Below, piece by piece: positions 8,588 to 19,080 of a stretch of 22,822 nucleotides of DNA. This DNA is from Funneliformis mosseae (Eukaryota > Glomeromycota > Glomeromycetes > Glomerales > Glomeraceae), in contig CAJVPP010001101.1 in assembly GCA_910592005.1 (NCBI GenBank), positions 1 to 22,822 of the forward strand. Reading direction: 5' to 3'. The first letter of the stretch is position 1. Every line of letters starts with the position of its first letter. Made by a program: the position numbers and the translations under genes. A model generated the notes under the pieces. The model ran no database searches, was not told the origin of the DNA, and was given only the letters and a program-made list of their open reading frames with translations.

Positions 8588-11570
8588 TTATATTTTAAGA
8601 TTAACCAAAGACCACATAAACAATGGAAGTATGAGATTATCATTTTGATAAGTTACTGCCTCTAAGAGAGCTAATATTAAATGAGAACATAATATATTAT
8701 TAGGTTATAAAATGATAGATTATATCGAATACGAATAATAATGATAAACTTACCAATTACTGAAACCACCAGAATATAACTAAACCACTGTATACCAAAT
8801 AAATTAAAAAATAAACTTCAAATAAAATAAATAAAATAAGCAATTTTAAACAGAATTAAATACTTTACTTGTGTAGAATCCGCCCATATATTGGATGATG
8901 CTGTTAGATTTAATATAGCTGCCCCGATCATTATAAAGACAACAAATGCGATTGATCCTTCGATAGTTTTAAAAGATCCAGGCCATCTATGCCTTCCATA
9001 TTTTCTTCCAATTATAGAAGCCTATATCATAATAATTATTATAATTGAAATCCTTTTATCTACAAATGATTATGAATTGATTTCGTATACTTACCATTGC
9101 ATCACCAAGTCCCAAAGTAAAGATGCCAGAAATATTTGCTAATGTTGAAGTTCTTTAATATATAAAATAGTAGACAGATTTCTTTAAAGATTAGAAAATC
9201 AGAGCCATTACATCACTTAAATGCATTATTTAGATATTAATTGACATTACATATCAAAAATAACTTACCCATTCAACCAAATGCAACCAGCACACCCAAC
9301 GAGTAAATATATATGACTTAAAATACATGGCCCCGAGTCACGAGAATCTAAAAATTCGCTGAGAAATACATGAAGTTGTTTTCCTAACGGAAAGACGGCG
9401 AAATATCTCAAATATTCCAAATAAATTAACACAGCAAAGGCTACACTAAATGCTAAATGCATAAATATTGACTATTCGTAATTCATGGAAATTAATATAA
9501 AATCTAATAAAATTATCATTTGGAAAAAAAAAAAATTGAAATTAAAAGCTAACCTCGAATAGATATCCTGGCATAAACATGATTAATGCTAGAAAGTGGA
9601 AATATTTTCGTTTTGTATTTAAAGAATAAATTTTACGTGCTTGAGACAATTGAATAAATAAACCAAGGGATAGTACAATTAACCCTATCCAATATATACA
9701 CAAAAATATTCGTGCTTTTTTCTCTATAACAAATCCAAGCGTCCTAAACATAAAAAAAAAAAAAATTTTTTTTTTAATAATATAATTACAATCAAAGTAT
9801 TTAAATAATGTGATTATTTATTCTTACCATGTATAAGGATCTATATTCAAAAAAGGTCGCAACCAAAGTCCAATTGAACCGATCATAAGTACAGTAATAA
9901 AATAAATAATAAAGGCAACTTTTTTCTTTCTATTATTAAGGCCACGTGTGTGCTTATTTTTCCAAGTCGGTTGTTGTGCTAGCTGTCTTGAACGTATAAG
10001 AAACGGTGATAAAACTATTCCTATCAATAATATACCAAGAATAAGAGCAATTTGAAAGATGACTATATTACTTGGTATATGATTTTGTAAAGGAAATAGT
10101 TTAAGTAATTCAAACTATCATCAATTCATTCATATTAGGAAATATATACATATATATATAAGTAAAAAAAAAAAGCCATTGATGCTGTAAAACATAAAAA
10201 AATTATAAGAAAAATATCTGAAATACCTTATTCATCGTTATTAGCCAAGCTTCAACTGCAAGTAACGTTAAAGCCTGTGAAACAACCGCCAATTCACCAA
10301 ATGTAAAACTTTTTTTCATTGATTTTGCAATGGCATACATTGAAATTTGATAGAAAAATTGTGAAAATATAATATGTTGCCAAGGTAATCCTAAAATATT
10401 TATTATTTACTTTGTTAATATCATTATCATTAATTCATTAATAAATTTCATAAAATTAAAAGACTTACTTTGAAAAAGAGGTAAAAGTCCCATAGCTGCC
10501 ATAAAAGCGGCAAATAGTATCGATAGAATTGTAATTATGATCATTGTCCAAATTGATCCCAAGTTGGTCGCGTTTATTTGCTTGGACATGAACATATGAA
10601 GTAAAAGGCCACATCCCATAATGAAACAGAGTTCAAAATTGACCTGAATAATATCTACATTGGATTTTATTTTATTTTTATTTTTTAAAAAAAATATTTT
10701 TTTTTTGATGTAAATAACTTAACATTCAACAGGGAGACAAAAAAACTCTAATTTCTCACAAAAAATAAGACTATCTTGCATACCCATAGAAGATTCATCA
10801 TATTCAGGTGATGATGATGAACGATGACCATCTATTATTTTTGCAGCAGCTACTATTGGAATCAACAATGTACCGTAAAATGCGCCATCATCAACATCAT
10901 TTCTGTATTTTATTTTATAATTCATGTTCTTTAATTCATATTCTTTAATTTTAAATTTTAAAACAAAATTGAATAATTAAATCAGACCTATAATATTTCT
11001 CATCAGTTCCCCATAATCTATGAAAGAGTTTCTCCTCATTATTCGAAAACGGGAAACCGAATGAGTATACAAACCAAGTCCATATAGAAAGTAACATCAA
11101 ATCTAAGATATATGTTAATTTAATAATAAAAAATTTATTTTTATTAAAAATAATTTTTAATTACATTTCATAATTAATCAATTAATTAATTAAATCAATC
11201 AATTCTATGCTAAATTATTAAAGTCGCTACCTAGACCTTCAATGCGTCCAACCTCATTAGCTGCCATTATACTGACCAATTTTAAACTGGCATATAATGC
11301 TGTAGCTAATATAATTACACGTTCCAATGTACTAGCAGCGACTGGAATTGGTGGTGGGGATGCATTGGATAATTTATAACCAAGTTCTGTTCTTGCTCCT
11401 CCAATTGCTTCAACATTGTACTCAACTTCACTCTCACTAGTGCTGCTACTTCCTGCTGAAGAAAAAGAAAATATATTCCTTTTCCTTGCAACGAGAAAGT
11501 TGCAATCTTGTTTTGGTGTCGAGTTCAAAACGGAGGAAGAGGAAGAAGACGACGAAAAATCAAAGATCAT
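8588..11570 (-). CDS. SEC59: Dolichol kinase, multi-spanning ER membrane enzyme, spliced
   Basis: CTP-dependent phosphorylation of dolichol to dolichyl phosphate, the lipid carrier for N-glycosylation, O-mannosylation and GPI anchors at the ER. Twelve exons, in transcript order: 11570-11231, 11102-10988, 10902-10724, 10654-10469, 10390-10227, 10114-9828, 9743-9554, 9471-9269, 9152-9095, 9021-8869, 8787-8754, 8670-8588. Every junction is GT..AG and in phase; the product is 663 aa. There are roughly 14 hydrophobic segments from about residue 82 on. Family signatures: TKRKYFHF (467-474); HIYLLVGCAG; the CTP-binding region TLGLGDAMASIIGRKYG leading to KTIEGS (about 567-597); and the ending LLEAVTYQNDNLILPL. 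Odd points: a Ser-rich, partly acidic N-terminal extension of about 80 residues, starting with a run of eight Ser (6-13), and a Phe before KTIEG where a Lys is often found. It converges on MSM1. Confidence 0.95.
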
Positions 11571-12361
11571 GCGTTTTATTATTTTAAAAAAAAAGAAAAA
11601 AAAAAATTAAAAAATTAAAAATAAAGTCGAAAATGAAAAAAAAAAAAAATATGAATGTGAAAATGTAAATATCGATCCGGATTTACTTTTATAGCATGAC
11701 ATTCACGTTGTGTAAACAGAAATAAATTATCACGTGTTTTTAATTTGAACTTGTACCATACGCATTCAACAACCAACTTTATCAATAACCTATCTTTATT
11801 ACTGTATTAATGGAGTATATATTATTGTTCATGTAAAGTTCGATTCATTAATTGGTTTCTACCAATTTTTGAAATAATATGATGATCATTGTTTAAGCCC
11901 AAAAAGTTTTAGGTAAATTAATTTAAAATTAGCGTGATTATTATACATCATCGTTTCGTCTTCTTTGAAAAAAAGTAACAAATTTAAACTTCAAATATAA
12001 TAAAAGAATAATATTTTTTATTTTTTGAATTACGCGGTTTTATCACATTGATAATCACAGTGATAATATGGACAATCATTTGACTGGACAGTTATCCGGA
12101 GTAAATATATTATTTTATCAAGAAAAAGGTCAAAATTTAATAATTAAATTTTTTTCAAAAAAAAAAACTTCGAGATATAATCCACCATGTGCGTTTTTTT
12201 GAAATTGAAATGCATTTTTAGGTTATAAGGTGAACTAAAAGGTTGGATCAAAGCATGCTTTCAGCAATAAAAATTAAATAATTTCAAAGAGAATTGTATT
12301 CTGATCGTAATTTAATATTGGGAATGTTATATATTCATACAAATAATAATAAAAATATACT
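11571..12361 (-). promoter_or_regulatory. Upstream region of the dolichol kinase gene with E-box and forkhead-like sites
   Basis: The start codon is preceded (on the minus strand) by about 80 bp of A-rich plus-strand sequence with runs of 9-13 A, then a less biased segment. Two known-consensus motifs lie close together: CACGTG (E-box, 11731-11736) and TGTAAACA (forkhead type, 11711-11718), about 140-165 bp before the ATG. Further out, TTATCAC (12040-12046) and GTGATAA (12060-12066) form a small inverted pair. No coding sequence was recognised. That any of these sites is used is inference. Confidence 0.35.
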
Positions 12362-12558
12362 TAATCGCTTCCATCCTGATATATTCTTCTTGATTAAATT
12401 CCATCTGCTGTAACAACCTGATCTATCACGATTGGGAAAATTTTACGAGCGATTTTGGACCAAGGCACGTCTTGTATATTTACCAAAATTGCATAGTCAA
12501 CCTTTAGTCATCTTCTAAAGTCCAAGGATTTCTACCAACAGATTTTTTTGGTCTTTGC
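12362..12558 (-). pseudogene. Broken Myb/SANT-like DNA-binding domain
   Basis: Read on the minus strand with frame changes, the sequence gives KKSVGRNPWTLEDD (about 12507-12549), then YAILVNIQDVPWSKIARKIF (about 12433-12500), then PNRDRSGCYSRWNLIKK (about 12384-12436). Together this is the Myb/SANT pattern: acidic W-T-x-E-D-D start, central W-x-x-I-A, then F-P-N-R ... C-x-x-R-W. A TAA follows the DD, and two further frame changes separate the three blocks. A TAG also closes the frame just upstream near 12558. It is therefore not translatable as one domain. An open frame at 12515-12715 overlaps it in a different frame and I do not consider it a gene. The original protein is unknown. Confidence 0.6.
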
Positions 12559-12719
12559 TAAATTTATCATTGCTTACTTCGATACTAAATAAAGTGAATC
12601 GAGTGAAATTATGATAATGAATCTTTTGATTAGTTATCTCAGCATTTCCTCCAACCTTAACAACAACGATTGGAAGTTGAAGAATTAGAAATACCAAATC
12701 TTCGTAGAAATTCACTTAT

Positions 12720-14030
12720 CTAAGGATTATTTTATTATAAATGGATTAAATTAAAATAAATTACAATTGAACTTAACGTTTGTTGCTGAAGTAAGATTGT
12801 AAACAAATTCAAAATGTACGTTATAAGTATTAAGCAAAGAATGTATTACCGCGTCATTTGCAGCTATAAATAGTAGAAACTGATCCAACACCGTTTTTTT
12901 CAATTCTCAAGTAAGGCTAATGAAAAAAGTAAAACAACCTTTTTTTAAAAAAAGTGTTTTACCACTTTAGCACATAAAAGCACTATGATAATTTTGATCA
13001 TGAGTAGTAAATGTTTTCGTAAATCTGCAGTTTTTTAAACCGTTAATAATTAACCGAAGTTGGATCGACCAATCAAAACAGAGAAAATTTAAAAAATTTT
13101 TTTACTGTTAAATTTTAGAAATACATTTGATACAAAAAAGTTTATTATAATAATAACAAAAAACTTCTTTTTCACCTTTTTTCAAAACCAATATGGGCGA
13201 GAAATAACAACCATGAAAAAATTTCTGATATCAAGTTAAAAGAAAATTAATAGAAATATAAATATTATATATCTGATATATTTTAAAATATTTTCAAATT
13301 TGATTAGTTAGTATATAAGTTATATGATGCATTTTAAGTAGTCAATTTAAAATATAATATGATATTAATAAAAGTTTTTTTTAAATTGAAGCCTTTATAT
13401 TTAACTTTCATTGAAGCTTAAATTAAATAAACCATTTATAAAAAAATAAATAATAATATAAAAATATATTAATATTAATATTTATTAAGTAATATTGTAT
13501 ATTTTATAATAATATTGAATATATACATTCCCAGTAAATTGTTTAATATCTTATATAAATTTAAAGGTTGATTTTTAATTTTTTTTCACAATAACTTTTT
13601 CAAGTCAATTAAGTTGATTTAAATTAAGAGTCTTTTTAATTATCTTATATATGTTTTTATTAAAAAGATATAATATACTATTAAGATATACTAAATTTAT
13701 AAATTATAAACTGTTAACTTAAGTATTCAGGTACTTTACAAATTTATAAAATTAAAAGTTACTATACTATAGAAAGTATTTTGATCTAGAGAAAAAGGTA
13801 TTATACTATAATAATATGATGCATAACATCTAAAAACATCTAAAATGTAAATCAGTTTGAAATTTTTAAGTAACAAAAATCATGTAATTTTATCATGTGA
13901 TATGATTTTATTAGCCAATCTTATATGCCATAATTTTCAAATATTTTTTATTTACAAAATATGTTACATACATTTCACAAATTAGCCTGATTTTTTCAAA
14001 GTTTGATTTGTGTATTATCTAATTTATTCA
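12720..14030. other. AT-rich gene-free stretch
   Basis: No coding remnant was recognised on either strand. Composition falls from ordinary intergenic DNA to strongly AT-rich, almost CpG-free sequence after about 13200, marking the edge of the repeat-rich compartment. It contains poly-T/poly-A runs and a TATAAATA at about 12866-12873 with no gene in front of it. Part may be the untranslated end of the transposon relic that begins at about 14040. Confidence 0.5.
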
Positions 14031-14039
14031 ACTTTTCAA

Positions 14040-15620
14040 AAATACTATCCAGAATTCTTTGATAAAATTTTATTTCTTTATAGCATACTCTATCAATCTT
14101 CTACTATAATCTTTTCTATAAAGGTTTATATAATACTAACATTTTTGTGAAAACTTTCAAAAGTATTGATTCCAAACTTTTAGGTAAATTTTGAAAAAAT
14201 ATGTATTTATTTCTAACATTTTTGATTAATTTTTTAATTGCACTTTTTTAAGCAAGAAAGTCAGGTTCTAATAATATTACTTAACGTGCATAACAGGAAA
14301 CTTGTAAAGCATTTTGTAATTTTCTTTGCATTTTTTGCATTTCAATACTAATCCTTCAGATAGCTATTTTTCTTATTTTATTAATACTTACTTAATTCCT
14401 TTAAGCTTTGTTTTATAATTTTTTATTAGAATATATTGCTAAAAATATCATTAACTGTAACTGATTTTCTAGTTTAAAATAGGTATTTCACATTATTAGT
14501 TGATTTCTACCTAGGCTCAAATTTATTCTATTTGCAATTAAGATATCTTTACTAAATATAGTATAATTATTACTATTATTGAAAGCAAATATAATCACAC
14601 AATTTGAATATAATATTTTAAAGATAGGAATCATCTTGTTTTTAATTTGTTCAAGAAGATAATCTACAGTCCAGTAATCATCTTGGTTTACACTAGATTT
14701 TAGGTAATATCATACTTTCTCAAATATATTAGGATATTTTTCTATATCTTATTGCTGTAAGTGTAAATATCTGTTAATTTCAATTAGAAATTCACTAATC
14801 ATTATTGATTTTCTGTTTCTTTTTTTTCATAATAAGATCTTTTTATCTTTAGTTTATACTCTATATTTATTATTATTTAAATAAAATATCTTTTATCATA
14901 AACTATAAGAACTTTTTCTTTTTTTCCTTCAGATAAATTAGAGCATATTCAATTCATAAATTCACCATCATATTTTGACATGTATTTTTCATATCCAAAA
15001 ATTTTTTCTAAAAATTCCTTTCTATATTGTAAAATATCAGGTCTTACATGCCTATTATAATATATATCTTAATGATGCCGTTGAAATAAATATCTAAGAA
15101 TCTTGAGTTATCTTATTGCAATCATTAAACTAATAGATTTTTTTTCATTATTCTAATATTAGAAAGTAATTTTTACTCAATAAATTATTTAAATATAGCT
15201 GATGTGATAGTAAAATTTTAATTTCTAATTCAGTTATAATACTTCTTAACAATATCTTTATTATCTATAATTCTAATAGTTTTCTGATATTTTTTACATC
15301 TTAATATTAGAAGCTTATTATTAAATAACTAATATCTTGTAAAATGCTGAATTTTTTTGCTTTCTATGTACCACTATCAATAAAAACCTTTTAAGCAATT
15401 TCTAAACTAATATTAATTTTTCATATCTATTATTATCATTTAATAACATAAGATATTCAAAAATTGCTCTTTTGTAATTATATTCAAAAATTTTTTTTAA
15501 TTCTTATATTTTTTTATTTATTCAATAAGTATATAGATCAATAATTTTACTTTTAGAATAACTTTAATTATCTATTTTGATAAATTCAGATGATTGTGAA
15601 TCTGTAACTTAAATATCATT
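14040..15620 (-). pseudogene. Decayed DDE-type transposase (large eukaryotic DNA transposon)
   Basis: The minus-strand conceptual translation, with many stops and several frame changes, follows one protein from about 15600 to 14044. Blocks, in order: FEYNYKRAIFEYLMLL (about 15450-15495); TIRIIDNKDIVKKYYN (about 15230-15280); SLMIAIR then DIYYNRHVRPDILQYRKEF (about 15010-15120); KKEKVLIVYD (about 14900); RKSIMISEFLIEINRYLHLQ (about 14760-14820); DDYWTVDYLLEQIKNKMIP; FAFNNSNNYTIFSKD (about 14540-14590); and a C-terminal FLLKKVQLKN region. This matches a DDE endonuclease family that I recall as common in fungal genomes. The pattern GHERPD..., a D-E near VxxDE, and AFDNSSNH are expected. Here the second catalytic Asp is replaced (FNNSNN), besides the stops. 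Exact superfamily name not assigned. Confidence 0.7.
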
Positions 15621-16019
15621 TTTCATAAAAAGCTATGCATTATAGCAGATCTGCATTTATAAGATCTTTTTAATAAATTAATAAAAGCATTAATTTCTGA
15701 TAACTAATCTGCATATAATAAAATTGAAGCAGAAAAGACAATTATAAGTTTATGCTATATTATGGCTAAAATGCAAAACAAGTTTATTAATAATTTTAAG
15801 TTAAAAGTTAAGTTATATTTGTTAGTATCAGAAGCACATATGTTGCAATCAATACAATAATTAATAATTTTAAATATAAACTCACAAAAGAATATTCATT
15901 AAATATTAGAAATTTTCTTTTTAAACATATAAATAAAATTAAAATTTTTTGTTTAAAAAAATTATTATTAATTAAAATTTATTACAATTAGAGTAATAAT
16001 TTGTATATTTATAATCTGG

Positions 16020-17720
16020 ATGATTATCATAATATATATGAGAAAAAAAGATCAGATACTGTACCTTATCTATCGCTAAACATATAGCTACTTATATTTG
16101 TAAATAAGTTTTAAATTGTACACTAATACCTATTATTTTTAATAATGTGTCAGTTTATAATTTAATAAATATTAATGCAAGCAATATCTGTTTTTGATTA
16201 ATTCATGAATATTATAGAGTATTTGATATTGCATATACTAATTGTAAAAAATAATAGCTTACCAATAGATTAGCTATTAATACCTTTGATAAAATTAAAA
16301 GAAGAACATTCAATAAAGGGGTATAATTAGTTAGATTTTAAGAAAAGGATTTATATTATATAAATGATTATATAACAGCATTGTAAATATTGACAAAAAT
16401 ACCAGTTACTTATATAATCATGAGTAGTAGATTGGCCTGGATAACTATTTGTCTATAAAGTAATAATAAACTTGAATAAGAAAAATCTATAATATTCAAT
16501 ATCAGTTAGGATTAATTTATTCATTCTGATTTTAGAATCTTTTCATGTTTTTCTAAATAGTAGAGAATATATATTAATTATATATTATACTTTCTTTTAA
16601 AAACTGTTCTATTTTGTATTTAGTAAAAGAAAGGTATTGGCAAAAAAACCTAAATCTTAGAGAATTAATTTGCTTTTTAAATTAGCATATAATGGATAGT
16701 ATAAAATCAAAGATATCACCATAACAAAATTCAGAAATATCTGTAAAGATATTGAATATTATATGATTATTGACCTATTGGATAATATAATTCTAGCAAT
16801 TTTAGATGTTTATTTTATTCTTTTTTAATCTAGTTCCTTTAGTGAATACATAGAAATAACTTTTCAAATTTGAATATTTATATTTTGATAGAAATGACAT
16901 AATTATAATAAAATACCGTTAACCTTCTTATCAGATATTTTTTATTAACAAGATATGAACCATTCTTTTATTAAAGCTATAAAATTATTTTTAGTAAACA
17001 TTAATGACTATTATATTAAAATATGCATAGTAAAATAAGAGCTCAAATGTTTATAAATAGTAATATTGATAATATTATAAAAACAAACTTATGTAATTAG
17101 TATCTTATTTGCTAGTTACTTTCTATTTATTTGTTTTATATAATATACATTTGTAACATTACTTGTTCTTTATATGATTATATTAGATGAACAAAACTAT
17201 TGTAAACTTAAAGATATTTTTCAAAAATCAAAGCTTATCCTTATAAGCTGTTATCATTAACATTCTAATAAAAAAAATATCATTATTTTTATTAAATCAC
17301 TTTTGAGAAATTTTTAAAAACTGTAAAAAAAGTGAATTATATAAATCAAAAAAAAAGATACAATGTCAATTAACTACCTTAAAAAAGACCATTGATTTAA
17401 AATGTCTTTTAACAGAATATAATACCAATATGATCCTAATATCAGATTCTTGTAACCATTATCACAAAAAATTTGATGATAGTAAAGTATTAATTTGTAA
17501 GTATGATTATTATTTTAAATGCTATTAAAAAATAAAATATAGTTGTCATTATTATGAAGAATATTACAAATGTAAAATTTATAATAATATAAACTCTTTT
17601 TTAAATCAATTAGAAAAGGAACTAAGTATTTTCACTTCTGATGAATAAGATAAAACTCTAATAGAAGAAAAAAATGTAACAATAAAAGAAGTGAAAATAA
17701 ACAAAAGTCAGGAAATATAT
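16020..17720 (+). pseudogene. Decayed large ORF of an unclassified repeat family, with a C-terminal Cys/His-rich segment
   Basis: One protein can be followed in the plus strand through many stops: DYHNIYEKKRSDTVPYLSL (16020), a VDWPG motif followed by a stop (about 16430), a FSKRKVLAKKPKS block (about 16620-16660), CKDIEYYMIIDLLDNIILAI (about 16740-16800), NYNKIPLTFLSDIFY (about 16900), and SFIKAIKLFLVNINDYY (about 16965-17015). At about 17440-17580 there is a Cys/His-rich end: SCNHYHKKFDDSKVLICKY, CY, SCHYYEEYYKCK. This looks like an eroded RING-like or zinc-ribbon fold, followed by an acidic tail. I recall similar long uncharacterised proteins in arbuscular mycorrhizal fungi but cannot verify it. 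Function unknown; repetitive, possibly mobile, origin is inferred from its setting. Confidence 0.5.
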
Positions 17721-18310
17721 ATAGTATTTTTAAATACATTTAGTCATATTAATATTTGGTAATATTGCCTAAAATTTAATAATAGAATTCTATTATATTA
17801 ATAAAAAATTTTATTTATAAAGATAAAATTAATTAATTTACTTACTTTATAATATTTTAAAATCAAATATTCTATTTTAAAGCTCAGTTTGAAATTTATC
17901 AGAAATAACTTCAAATTTAATCCATTACTATAATTAAAAAAAACACTTCATATAAATTCTTAAAAACATTAGATATCATTAGATATAAATAGCTTTAAGG
18001 AAAGAAATGGTCTTATAGAATACATTTGCAAAGTTTTGTAATATATTGCTTAGTAGTATTTGTAGCTTGTCATATTGTTGATCATAATTTAATTGAGTCT
18101 TATTGTAAAATATATATAAATAATTGTATAATAATATTACCAATTTTAGACTTTCCTTATGCTAATTGAAAGGATTTATGAAAATATATAATTTTATTAC
18201 AAAAAAAGAATTTATATTACTCAATATCTTTCTAATTATTTTAGAAAAGTAACAAAACTTTTTATCCTTTATCTTATATAGAAACATACAATATAATTAT
18301 CTATTGAAAT
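17721..18310. other. AT-rich spacer between two relics
   Basis: AT-rich DNA with a few short frames (for example a Cys-containing stretch near 18040-18120). It may be the eroded N-terminal half of the pogo-type transposase that becomes recognisable at about 18320. I could not identify its CENPB-type DNA-binding domain. Confidence 0.35.
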
Positions 18311-18319
18311 ATATTATTA

Positions 18320-19080
18320 ATATGAATAAAACTTTTGTTATTTTGATTTATTCTATTTAATTATTTTGAATCAATATAAAACTTTAACTATTAATATATA
18401 AATAATAAGTTATAAAAACAAATTTTACAGTTATTTTAATATATTTAACTGATGATATAAAATTTTCAGCAGTTTGTATTTTTAAATTTAAAAATATTCC
18501 AAAAAAATTATTTCTAAAAGAGTTTTTATTTATGTAAATAAAAAAGAATAATATAATAAATAAGAAATATTTTAATAAATTGAAAATATACAGATCAAAA
18601 AAATTTTTTAGATAATTTAAGATCTTTATTAGTTTTAGATTCTTTTTATAGATATCTTATAGATTTAGTAAAAAATAGATTTAATAAAACTAAACAAATA
18701 TTATATTATTACTAGTGAACTAACAAGTAAATTATAATATTAGATATAGCTATTAATAAAATTTCCAAAGCAAACTTATATTAATATTATAATGATTAGA
18801 TAAGTTTTAAAAAAAAAATTAATATCTTTAGAAAAATTAAAAAACCTTTATATGCTACTATTATTAGTTAGATAAAAAAAACATAATATTAATATTGATT
18901 TGATTAAAAAATCATTTAAATATTGTGATATTTCTACTATAAAAAATGGTAATAAAGATAATTTAATAATTAATTAAAAAATAAAAAAAAAAAGTAGGTA
19001 AATAATTTATATTGATGAAGAAAATTAATAAATATGAAGAACAAGAAATAAATTATGAAAATGAATTTATTGAATAATTT
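18320..19080 (+). pseudogene. Decayed pogo/Tigger-type DDE_1 transposase, catalytic and C-terminal part
   Basis: The plus strand, through several frames, shows blocks in DDE_1 order. A degraded NMDETPV-like start is seen as MNKTFV (18321). TVILIYLTDDIKFSAVCIFK (18429-18488) matches the T-V-V-L-x-x-x-A-D-G-x-K-L-P-P block. Next come KNIPKKLF, a degraded SLLVLDSF-like block near 18620-18650, a TSKL-like block near 18722, and AINKISKANL at about 18750-18790 corresponding to the D-V-x-I-N-K-x-F segment. A C-terminal KKSFKYCDISTIKNGNKDN (about 18906-18962) matches the conserved S-F-x-x-C-G-I-S segment, and an acidic tail follows (IYIDEEN). Stops and frame changes are numerous and the catalytic residues are largely lost, so it is inactive. 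Confidence 0.7.

Noticed and set aside
11416..11610. Plus-strand open frame with a Glu/Asp/Lys-rich end
   Set aside because: It is the complement of the Ser-rich first exon of dolichol kinase; the acidic run is the antisense of the Ser codons.
12515..12715. Minus-strand open frame of about 66 codons
   Set aside because: It overlaps the Myb/SANT remnant in a different frame, and I recognise no domain in it.
12866..12873. TATAAATA, a strong TATA-box match
   Set aside because: No gene follows at promoter distance on the plus strand, and such words are expected by chance in AT-rich DNA.
13760..13830. Possible terminal repeat shared with 19255-19290 (ACTATACTATA followed by GAAA)
   Set aside because: The shared word is only about 11 bp of simple AT-rich sequence in direct orientation, which is too weak to call transposon ends.
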